The notes under the pieces: generated by a model
Told to the model about the DNA's origin: nothing
Databases searched by the model: none
Seen by the model: the letters and a program-made list of their open reading frames with translations, nothing else
Source of the DNA: Pseudoalteromonas sp. BSi20652
GTDB taxonomy: Bacteria > Pseudomonadota > Gammaproteobacteria > Enterobacterales > Alteromonadaceae
Reading direction: 5' to 3'
Assembly: GCF_000239855.1 (NCBI RefSeq)
Contig: NZ_BADT01000170.1
Coordinates: forward strand, 1-64,000
Length of the DNA stretch: 64,000 bases
Part shown: positions 39,532-47,668 of the stretch, one piece after another
Layout of the letters: every line of letters starts with the position of its first letter
Position numbering within the stretch: the stretch's first letter is position 1
Translations under genes and position numbers: made by a program

Positions 39532-40827
39532 TTACTCGTCTGTAGGGAAAACTTCAACATGGGCTTGTTCACGCATTTCTTGCTGCCAGTTAAAACTTTC
39601 TTCCTTAAATTTACGGTTAAACAACATACCGTGAGCACGGTTACGTTTAGCTAGCTCAGTTTTATCAGCTACACGTTTACCAAGTAACTGCACAATATGC
39701 CAACCAAACTGTGTTCTAAACGGTTCGCTTATTTCGTCTTGCTTAAGAGAAAGCAATGTATCTTTAAACGCAGGTACGTAAGTTGTAGGATCAGTCCAAT
39801 CGTACTCGCCACCTTTAAGTGCAGAGCCTGGATCTTCTGAGTACTCTTTAGCTAGTTCACCAAAGTCGGCTGTTCCTGCACGTAGGTCTTTAGCAAATCC
39901 AGCAAGCATAGAGCGTGCTTTTTCTTCGCTTAGTATAATAGATGGATTGATTAAAATATGACGTGAGCGAACTTCAGTCGTTTCTACAACTTGTAGACCA
40001 CGGACGTCTTGAACTTTAATAATATGAAAACCAGCGCCAGAACGAAGTGGGCCTACAATAGAGTCTTTCTTTTGACTTTTTACGGCTTCAGCAAACAGTG
40101 ATGGCATTTCGTTTATGCCCATGTAACCAAGCTGACCACCTTCAAGTGCTTTAGAGCCGCTTGATGATGAAATGGCAATACGTTTAAACTCTTCCCCACC
40201 TTTTAGTAGCTCAATTACTTTCTCTGCTCGCGTTTTTGCACTTACTATTTCGTCGGCTGTCGCATCGTTGGGGATATCAATTAAAATATGACCAATATCG
40301 TACTCTTCAGCACTTTGACCTTGAGTTTCCATAATTTTTAAAAGGTTATCGACTTCTTGCTCGCTAATATAAATACGGCGATCGACATTTGCACGCGTTA
40401 CTTGTTGTGTTGTTATCTCTTTACGGATTTCTTCACGGTAAGCTTGAAAGCTTTCACCCGAACCTTCAATAGTTCGACGTAAATCAGCGATTGTACCGCC
40501 TTGCTCTTGTGCCATGTTTGCAAGTGTTTGATCAAGTTGGCTGTCTGAGATCTGTAATCCCATACGTTCGGCCATTTGTATCATAAGCGCTTGGTTAACT
40601 AAACGTTCAACAGCTTGTACACGAAGAGTGTCGTCTTTAGGTAATTGTTGACCTTGTTCTTCGGCTTGTTTTTTAACACGATTAATAATGGTGTCTACTT
40701 CACTTTTTAAAATTACGCCTTGGTTTACAATGCCTATAACTTTATCTATTTCTACTGGGGCAGCTATTGCACTTTGACAAAGGCTGGCACTTAAAACTGC
40801 TGATGTTAATAATTTTTTTAAATTCAT
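39532..40827 (-). CDS. surA: periplasmic chaperone and peptidyl-prolyl isomerase SurA
   Basis: SurA of 431 residues, the main chaperone for unfolded outer-membrane proteins, including LptD. It has a signal peptide (cleaved about after AIA, residue 22), an N-terminal chaperone domain and two parvulin domains (about 175-275 with GHILIDIP and 286-385 with SRHILINP). A short C-terminal helix follows. Its position between lptD and pdxA is conserved. Confidence 0.96.
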   Translation of the reverse strand: MNLKKLLTSAVLSASLCQSAIAAPVEIDKVIGIVNQGVILKSEVDTIINRVKKQAEEQGQQLPKDDTLRVQAVERLVNQALMIQMAERMGLQISDSQLDQTLANMAQEQGGTIADLRRTIEGSGESFQAYREEIRKEITTQQVTRANVDRRIYISEQEVDNLLKIMETQGQSAEEYDIGHILIDIPNDATADEIVSAKTRAEKVIELLKGGEEFKRIAISSSSGSKALEGGQLGYMGINEMPSLFAEAVKSQKKDSIVGPLRSGAGFHIIKVQDVRGLQVVETTEVRSRHILINPSIILSEEKARSMLAGFAKDLRAGTADFGELAKEYSEDPGSALKGGEYDWTDPTTYVPAFKDTLLSLKQDEISEPFRTQFGWHIVQLLGKRVADKTELAKRNRAHGMLFNRKFKEESFNWQQEMREQAHVEVFPTDE

Positions 40828-40866
40828 ATTCTTTTTACTACTCTTGCTGATAGTACTGTTGTGATA

Positions 40867-43119
40867 CTAGTTACTAAGAAAATACGGTCTACGATAGCCA
40901 AAAATACCTTGTTGTAATAATTTTTGTGCATCATAACGGCTTTTACTGCCAAGTCCTTTTAATACAAAATTCAAACTAATACCTGAATCAAAGGTTGCTT
41001 GTTCTTGCCCTATTAACTGATTTAAATCAGTTTCTATTTGGCGATGGCCAGTAATTTGGATAGCCCAACAGCATGATTCATACTGTAATCCGCTCAATAC
41101 TTCGATACCTCTGTTGTTTTCAAGATCTCGATGATAGCTTGCAATAAATTGCCATTCGTCGCTAATAGGAATACTTGTAAATACACCTGCTTGCTCGATT
41201 GTATTTCCTGAGACATCATTTGCATAGCGATGGTTCAATTGTACTAGCTGATTATTATCACCTTTATAATCAAGTGTTACATTTGACTGTACCATTTGCT
41301 TGCCATCTGTATCGTATTGAATACCTCCTGCGAGGTACCAACGGCGATGCCAATGTAACATGGTTTGAGCTGCAAATAGTGCATTATAATTAGTGTCTGA
41401 GTTTAAGCCTTGTTCAGTTGGCTTTGCATCATCACTTAAATAAAATATTTGACCGGCGCTAAAGTTAAAGACTTCTTCTTGTTTTTTATCAAATAAGCGC
41501 GTTGTAGCACCTAAAGTAAACTGATTAGCTGCTGCAATGCGGTCAACACCTGAAAAACGCGTGTCTCTAAATAAACCATAATAATCGTCTTGCAGTTTGG
41601 TTGTATCAAACAAGCCAATATCGGACTGGTCTTTATTAGGCGTATATAAATATTGAATTTGTGGCTCTAATGTCTGTACGCCATCTTCAAAAAAGTAAGA
41701 TGCATCACGTTCAAAATTAAGTTGAGAGTACAAACGTACTTTTGGGATAGTACGCGATACGGTATCGCTATATTGCGTGCCTGTTAAGTTTCCGCTTTGC
41801 TTATAATTAGTTTGCAATAAGCTCACTTCAGATAAAAATGACCACGCATGCGTTGCGTAGTTGTAGCGGGCTTTTGGCTCTATGTGTACACGAGTTGCGT
41901 TGTCTATGGCCACGTCTGATGAATCATTAGTAAAATGGCTAATCTCCCCAGACACACTAAAGTCAAAATTGTCAAAACGCCAAGGAGCTGTTTGCGTAAA
42001 ATTAACTTGTGGTATTGCAGTGTAAGACTCTAAGTGATCGCCGAGTACTTCAAAGTTTTGTACTTTAATATCGGTGCGCCATGTATCACCTAAATGCGTA
42101 AGTGAACCGGTACGATATAATTGAGTATCGGTTTTACTTGCGTAGTTTGAGGTTAAGTCGGTGATGTAGTTATCATCGCTCACATTGGTTACATCAACGT
42201 TCGCCCGCCAGTTTTCCCCCAGGTAACTTTGTTGTTGCCAATGAAACATGTAGCGTTCATTTAAATCTGGCTCAGAATCATCACTGTCTAAATATTCAAT
42301 CCCTACTAAGCCTTCATGTTGCTCTGTTAGGTATCTAAATTCTGTTTGTAGTTGCAGTCCTTTATTAGACATATAACGAGGCGTAATAGTGGCATCAAAA
42401 TTAGGTGCAATATTTAAATAGTACGGCGTAATTGTTTCAAGACCGTATTTGTCAGAGCTTGAAATAGTCGGGGTAAGTAAACCCGATTTACGGCGTTCAT
42501 CCAGTGGAAATGTAAAATAAGGCAGATATAAAACCGGTGTATCGAGAATACGCAATACAGCGTTATATGTTTCGCCCCAGCCTTCTTCTCGTGAAAGGTT
42601 TATTTCATCAGCTTCAATTTCCCACACAGGGGTATCACTTGGGCAAGTAGTAAAGCTTGCATTCATGAGCAATAGGCCAGACTGATTAACAGTGAGCTTT
42701 TCAGCGCCGCCTTTACCTTGTTGTTCGGTTAGGCTGTAGTCGGCGCCTAATAAACTGATTTCTGAATTATTTAAATCGGCATTTAATCCGGTGCTATTTA
42801 CCTTACTTACGTAATCTTGATAAGTAATTGGCCCCGTCGCATTTAATAAACCACGCTGTTTGTCTATCAACGCAGTTTGTGCGGACAAACTCATCTTAAG
42901 GGTGTTAATATCAACATTGCCGGTAAACTCAGCACTTTGGGTGCCAAGCAGCTCAACATCATCAGCTTGAATATCAACTTCACCAAGGTTAAGGCCTTCG
43001 AGTGGTTGCCAAGCTCTGGTTTGCATTGAAATGCCACAAAGGTTGTGTGCCAATTCAGTTTCGGCAAGCGATGGTGCGCTAACTACGCTTAGCATCAATA
43101 TGCCCCAGGTTTTGCTCAT
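40867..43119 (-). CDS. lptD: LPS-assembly protein LptD
   Basis: Outer-membrane LPS translocon barrel of 750 residues. A signal peptide ends near ETELA, followed by the N-terminal OstA/LptA-like beta-taco domain (about 45-160) and a 26-strand barrel. The cysteines needed for the correct disulfides are kept: NLCG near 28, TTCP near 155 and the CC pair in YESCCWAIQ near the C-terminus. First gene of the operon with surA, which folds it; the spacing is 39 bases. Confidence 0.96.
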   Translation of the reverse strand: MSKTWGILMLSVVSAPSLAETELAHNLCGISMQTRAWQPLEGLNLGEVDIQADDVELLGTQSAEFTGNVDINTLKMSLSAQTALIDKQRGLLNATGPITYQDYVSKVNSTGLNADLNNSEISLLGADYSLTEQQGKGGAEKLTVNQSGLLLMNASFTTCPSDTPVWEIEADEINLSREEGWGETYNAVLRILDTPVLYLPYFTFPLDERRKSGLLTPTISSSDKYGLETITPYYLNIAPNFDATITPRYMSNKGLQLQTEFRYLTEQHEGLVGIEYLDSDDSEPDLNERYMFHWQQQSYLGENWRANVDVTNVSDDNYITDLTSNYASKTDTQLYRTGSLTHLGDTWRTDIKVQNFEVLGDHLESYTAIPQVNFTQTAPWRFDNFDFSVSGEISHFTNDSSDVAIDNATRVHIEPKARYNYATHAWSFLSEVSLLQTNYKQSGNLTGTQYSDTVSRTIPKVRLYSQLNFERDASYFFEDGVQTLEPQIQYLYTPNKDQSDIGLFDTTKLQDDYYGLFRDTRFSGVDRIAAANQFTLGATTRLFDKKQEEVFNFSAGQIFYLSDDAKPTEQGLNSDTNYNALFAAQTMLHWHRRWYLAGGIQYDTDGKQMVQSNVTLDYKGDNNQLVQLNHRYANDVSGNTIEQAGVFTSIPISDEWQFIASYHRDLENNRGIEVLSGLQYESCCWAIQITGHRQIETDLNQLIGQEQATFDSGISLNFVLKGLGSKSRYDAQKLLQQGIFGYRRPYFLSN

Positions 43120-43220
43120 TTATCGACCTTAATGCTGTGTTATTAAATATAATCTACACATAATAAAGGAAAATAATGGCAATTACAGTAATTGACCTAT
43201 AAAAATAGATATCTAATAAA

Positions 43221-44223
43221 ATGACACGCTTTGAGAATTTACAACAATTTATAAACACACACATTAATGCCAAGTCGCATACTTTAAATGCGATCACCGG
43301 TGATGCTAGTTTTCGCCGTTATTACCGTTTAAATCACGATAATAAGCATTTAATAGTAATGGACTCAGATCCAAAAAAAGTGAATAACGAACCTTATATT
43401 TCACTAAATCAGGTGTTTGTTGAACAAGGTTTTTTACTTCCCACTATTATCGCAAGTGATGAGAAACAGGGCTTTTTTGTTCTTAGTGATTTAGGAAGTT
43501 CGCACCTAGCTGACATGCTCGATGATGCAAACCGCACCGAGCACTATCAAGCATTAATTAGTTTAAGTGCTCAGTGGGCAAAAAACGCCGGCAGCTTCTG
43601 CAATGCAAGCGTATAACGAAGATTTTATAAAACTAGAGCTTGATATATTTAGCCAGTGGTTAGTGAGCGATTTTATTAATGAGTCACTCAGTGCAGAACA
43701 AAACGTAATGTGGCAAACAAGTTCAGAGCGATTAATAAAGGCCATGCTTGAGCAACCCACTGTTACCGTTCATCGCGATTACCATAGTCGAAACATTATG
43801 AATAGTAACGGACAGTGGGCAATTATAGATTATCAAGATGCTGTACGCGGTCCGCTTTGCTACGATGTAGTATCGCTACTACGCGATTGCTATTTTAAAT
43901 TGCCTCAAAAAGAGTTAACAAGCTTGCTTGATTTTGCTTATCAAGAATTTACGGCTCAAAATTTACTGTCGAACACTTCATTTGATGAGTTTAAGTATTG
44001 GTTTGATTTAACCGGATTACAGCGCCACTTAAAAGCAGCGGGGATATTTTGTCGATTATATTTGCGCGATGGTAAAACAGGTTATTTAGATAATATTTTA
44101 CCGACACTTGATTACATTGTTGAAGTGGCTGTCAATTATCCTGAACTTAAAGCGTTGAGTGAGTGGACAAAAAATACCATAGTGCCAAAAGTGACTGAAA
44201 AGTTGGCAAAGGAGCGCTCATGA
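43221..44223 (+). pseudogene. amgK: N-acetylmuramate/N-acetylglucosamine kinase AmgK, frameshifted
   Basis: Anomeric sugar kinase of the aminoglycoside-phosphotransferase fold, which together with MurU recycles MurNAc to UDP-MurNAc. Reading frame 1 (43221-43616) gives GDASFRRYYRL and FFVLSDLGSSHL, then leaves the family at QWAKN. The remainder (to 44223) is in the +1 frame and carries the catalytic HRDYHSRNIM and the metal ligand IIDYQDAVRG. The break is at six A residues (43580-43585); five would give one protein of about 333 residues. No other lesion is seen. Sequencing error or a recent mutation is most likely. The end overlaps murU by four bases, so loss could also affect murU translation. 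Confidence 0.85.
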
Positions 44224-44879
44224 AAGCGATGATTTTAGCCGCAGGGCGCGGGCAAAGAATGATGCCGCTAACGCAAAATATGCCAAAGCCGATGTTAAAA
44301 GTAGCAGAAAAACCACTTATTGAACATCATGTAAATAACCTTAAAGCTGCCGGCATTATCGATATTGTAATAAACCTCGCGTGGCAAGGTGATAAAATAA
44401 AAGACTACTTTAAAGATGGTAGTCAATTTGGTGTAAATATCCTATATAGTCAAGAGGTTGAAGGTGGTCTTGAAACTGCCGGCGGTATTATTAAAGCGTT
44501 ACCTCTATTGGGCGATTCATTCATCGTTATAAATGGAGATGTATTTACTGACTATGATGTAAGTGCGCTAATGCAACTTCATTTACAACCCGGTGAGGCG
44601 CACATAGTGCTTATAGAAAACCCGCCACATAATCCAGATGGCGACTTTGCGTTGAGCCACTTGTCGCCTGATAGTCAAAAATATACATTTTCAGGGATTG
44701 GCCGTTATCAGGCTGATTTTTTTAAAGGATTAACGCAAGGTATTCGTCCTTTAGGGCCTATTTTACGTGAAAAACTAAGTGAACATTTAATCTCTACTGA
44801 ACTCTATATTGGGCAGTGGGATGACATTGGTACACCAGATCGTTTAAATCAATTAAACAAACGTCTTGCGGCGCATTAA
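44220..44879 (+). CDS. murU: N-acetylmuramate alpha-1-phosphate uridylyltransferase
   Basis: Sugar nucleotidyltransferase of 219 residues. The N-terminal MILAAGRGQRMMPLTQNMPKPML is the NTP-binding signature, VINGDVFTDYD near 100 holds the metal aspartate, and WDDIGTPDRLNQLN is near the end. Pairing with amgK identifies it as MurU of the fosfomycin-tolerant peptidoglycan recycling route rather than a glucose-1-phosphate enzyme. The start codon overlaps the amgK stop (ATGA). Confidence 0.93.
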   Translation: MKAMILAAGRGQRMMPLTQNMPKPMLKVAEKPLIEHHVNNLKAAGIIDIVINLAWQGDKIKDYFKDGSQFGVNILYSQEVEGGLETAGGIIKALPLLGDSFIVINGDVFTDYDVSALMQLHLQPGEAHIVLIENPPHNPDGDFALSHLSPDSQKYTFSGIGRYQADFFKGLTQGIRPLGPILREKLSEHLISTELYIGQWDDIGTPDRLNQLNKRLAAH

Positions 44880-44907
44880 CTAAATTTTTAAAAAGGCAGC
44901 ATTATAA

Positions 44908-45768
44908 ATGTGGGGAAAAATTCTCGGTTTTTGTTTTGGTTTTATGTTTGGCAAAATATTTGGTGCCATTTTAGGTTTATACCTAGGCCATTTATTTGAT
45001 AAAAGCCTAAAAAATAACGTTGATAAAGCGGGCGGCTTTTCAAATTTATTTAGTGGTGATGATGTTCATGAGCGCCAAGCTTTATTCTTTTCGAGTTGTT
45101 TTGCTGTAATGGGACACATAGCTAAGTCAAATGGTCGAGTCAGCGAAGTACATATAAAAGCGGCTAACTTGTTTATGGACGAAATGGGCTTAAAAGGCGA
45201 AGAACGCCGCGAAGCACAACATGCATTTCAGTCAGGCAAAGAAAGCGATTTTTCACTTAAAGAAACAGTACACGACTTTAAAGAACGCTTTGTCAAAAGA
45301 AACGACTTGATGCAATTGTTTTTAGAAATTCAAATACAAATGGCATTTTCTGATGGTGTACTAGCTGAGCAAGAAAAGCAATTGTTAGCCGAGGTTAGTA
45401 AGCAGTTAGGTATTTCTAAAGCGCATTTTATTTTTGTATTAAAACGCTACCAAGCAGAGTTTAACTTTAGACAGCAGCAACAGCGCTATAAGCAACAAAG
45501 CCAAGGTCAAAGCAGTAGCTATCGAGAAGGCTCTGGTCATCACGTACCGCCAAATAATAATATGAATCGTACGCAGGCATTAGCGTTATTAGGGCTCAAT
45601 AATGGCGTTACTGAGCGAGAGGTAAAAGTAGCTTATCGAAAGTTAATGGCGCAGCATCACCCTGACAAATTAGTATCGCAAGGTCTGCCAAAGCATATGA
45701 TGGAGCTTGCCGTTAAAAAAAGCCAAGATATACAAGCAGCCTACGAGTATTTAAAAAAGGCGGCGTAA
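44908..45768 (+). CDS. djlA: DnaJ-like membrane co-chaperone DjlA
   Basis: DjlA of 286 residues. An N-terminal glycine-rich membrane segment (FGFMFGKIFGAILGLYLGHLF, about residues 8-28) anchors it. A TerB-like helical domain follows (about 55-185), then a Gln/Ser-rich linker, and a C-terminal J domain with the HPD motif in QHHPDKL near residue 250. It stimulates DnaK at the inner membrane. The position near lptD, rluA and rapA matches E. coli. Confidence 0.95.
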   Translation: MWGKILGFCFGFMFGKIFGAILGLYLGHLFDKSLKNNVDKAGGFSNLFSGDDVHERQALFFSSCFAVMGHIAKSNGRVSEVHIKAANLFMDEMGLKGEERREAQHAFQSGKESDFSLKETVHDFKERFVKRNDLMQLFLEIQIQMAFSDGVLAEQEKQLLAEVSKQLGISKAHFIFVLKRYQAEFNFRQQQQRYKQQSQGQSSSYREGSGHHVPPNNNMNRTQALALLGLNNGVTEREVKVAYRKLMAQHHPDKLVSQGLPKHMMELAVKKSQDIQAAYEYLKKAA

Positions 45769-46713
45769 AAAGCCGTCTATTTCTTTTGTTAGGCGCGCGT
45801 GTTGATTAGGTTGATCGCGAAGGCCAAATAGCTGGCGTTGGCGGTAATCAAATTTAGCATTGCGATTAACCCAGCGCTGACGATTTTTAAGGCTCATTAA
45901 AATGTCGTTACTATCATTGGCATAATAGATATCCAGCAAGGCGGGTGTAACAAGCGACGTTGTTTGATCCAACTCCTTATTGCGTTTGTTATTAGGTAAG
46001 TAACTACTTAAGCTTATAAACGCATCAATTCTTTGTTCTGGAAAATCTGCATAGAATTCTAGCAACACACCAGCACTAGCACCTTGTGCAATAACAACTA
46101 TATTGCTTGGTTCTTCCATAGCGGTTTGATAAAGCGCATTAAAACGAGCAATTAAATTTATTTTATAATTATCGAGTATCTCATCGGTTACTTTTTCAAT
46201 TGCGTCAACATGATGGGGCTCTGTGTTTTTTTTCATTTCTGCAGGCTGTGATTGCGTATTTGATGCGTCATTGGGCACTGCTGGAGTTGTTGTTTCAGTT
46301 GGTGTTTTCGTTTGTGCCTCAGCAGGTGTTAGTTTGGGCACTTTACTGGCTTGCCAATCAATGTCGGGTACCGTCATTGCGTAGGTGGTATAACCTAAAT
46401 AATTAAGTTCTTTTCGTAAAAAGCTCATGCCTGTGTTGTTTGTTGGCATTGATTGCCAATCCGGTATAAGTAGTACAACACCTCTAAAGTCGGCGCTCAT
46501 GTATTCGCTGTATAAACTTAAAAATTCAGTTTCGCCTGCAAGTATTGACTTTACTTCATCACTTGGTAGTAAGCGTTCAATATCGCCATTTTCAATACTT
46601 GATAAACTGGGTGGAGCAATATGCTCTGCAGCCGATACTTGCATGCTTAAAAATAACGTACTGCTTAGCAATACGTTAAACAGCGTATTTTTAAAAAATG
46701 GTGCAAATACCAT
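45751..46713 (-). CDS. exported DUF3530 family protein
   Basis: A 320-residue protein with a signal peptide (cleaved about after VSA, residue 28) and an alpha/beta-hydrolase-like layout of the DUF3530 type. Conserved-looking segments are LPSDEVKSILAGETEFLSLY, GVVLLIPDW and a nucleophile-elbow-like IAQGASAGVL near residue 210. A Thr/Pro-rich linker lies at about 130-170. Substrate unknown. It overlaps the end of djlA by 18 bases tail to tail and is inserted in the otherwise conserved djlA-rluA order. Confidence 0.82.
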   Translation of the reverse strand: MVFAPFFKNTLFNVLLSSTLFLSMQVSAAEHIAPPSLSSIENGDIERLLPSDEVKSILAGETEFLSLYSEYMSADFRGVVLLIPDWQSMPTNNTGMSFLRKELNYLGYTTYAMTVPDIDWQASKVPKLTPAEAQTKTPTETTTPAVPNDASNTQSQPAEMKKNTEPHHVDAIEKVTDEILDNYKINLIARFNALYQTAMEEPSNIVVIAQGASAGVLLEFYADFPEQRIDAFISLSSYLPNNKRNKELDQTTSLVTPALLDIYYANDSNDILMSLKNRQRWVNRNAKFDYRQRQLFGLRDQPNQHARLTKEIDGFLRRLF

Positions 46714-46805
46714 AATAAACCTAAATAATTAATACTAATTAGATATCGGCGCTTCACGCTAAAAGTTTAGCGTTATGATTCAATAATCAGTATTAGTAAG
46801 GCTTA

Positions 46806-47459
46806 TTAAAACTCAGGCTCTGCTTCAAATGTAAGTACATGCTCTGTTACTGGGTGCTTTAGTCGCAGCATTTGTGCATGCAGTTGTAAGCGGGGCGCAG
46901 CCGCTAGCGCATCTTTGTGAGCGTAGAGCCTATCACCTAAAATAGGGTGGCCAAGGCTTAGCATATGAACACGTAATTGATGTGAGCGACCAGTGATGGG
47001 CGTTAGCTCTACACGGGTTGCATCTTTTTCACGCTCAAGTATTTTAAAATGCGTAAGTGAAGGTTTTCCATTCTCGTGATCAACCATTTGTTTTGGGCGA
47101 TTTGGCCAATCACAAATAAGCGGTAAGTCCACTGAGCCGGTATCAGACTCAAGCTGCCCGAATACACGTGCAATATAACGCTTAGCGGTTTCACGTTCTT
47201 GAAACTGCATACTTAAATGCCTGTGGGCTGCTTTATTCATGGCAAGGCAAAGTATGCCAGATGTTGCCATATCTAAACGGTGGACTATTTTAGCGGTAGG
47301 GAAAACACGATTAACACGGCTTATTAAACAATCGGCATGTTTAGGGTCTTTACCTGGGACTGTTAATAACTCACTGGGTTTATTAACGATAAGCAAATCG
47401 TCATCTTGATAAAGTATCGTTAAATACGGACTCATTGGGGGATTATAGTTAACTAACAC
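46806..47459 (-). CDS. rluA: 23S rRNA U746/tRNA U32 pseudouridine synthase
   Basis: RluA of about 217 residues. The catalytic aspartate is in VHRLDMATSGIL near 59-70, with LLIVNKPSELLTVPGK before it and GRSHQLRVHMLSLGHPILGD near 155. GTG at 47459 has TAAGG seven bases upstream. ATG at 47435 (MSPYLTILY) matches the usual family start but lacks a ribosome-binding site, so the start is unsettled. Confidence 0.93.
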   Translation of the reverse strand: MLVNYNPPMSPYLTILYQDDDLLIVNKPSELLTVPGKDPKHADCLISRVNRVFPTAKIVHRLDMATSGILCLAMNKAAHRHLSMQFQERETAKRYIARVFGQLESDTGSVDLPLICDWPNRPKQMVDHENGKPSLTHFKILEREKDATRVELTPITGRSHQLRVHMLSLGHPILGDRLYAHKDALAAAPRLQLHAQMLRLKHPVTEHVLTFEAEPEF

Positions 47460-47573
47460 AGCCGACCTTAATGATTTTTAAGGGGGCTATTTTAGTGGAG
47501 CGAGGCTGAAGGCTCAAGGAAAACATTTACAGTCTGCATAAAGGCTTCTAACTTGTATGCAGTGTTCTAATGC

Positions 47574-47609
47574 TTAATAAAGCGCGGTATAAATACCGCG
47601 CTTTATTAA
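47574..47609. terminator. 36-bp perfect palindrome, terminator after rapA
   Basis: Seventeen-base arms are exact inverted repeats around two central A residues; the core is AGCGCGGTAT / ATACCGCGCT with AT-rich flanks. It lies 59 bases after the rapA stop. The T-containing flank makes it an intrinsic terminator able to work on either strand. Confidence 0.82.
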
Positions 47610-47668
47610 GCTGTCATTTTCAATTTTTTACTAACGACAGACAGCTATAAACTAAAAACTCAAAAACT

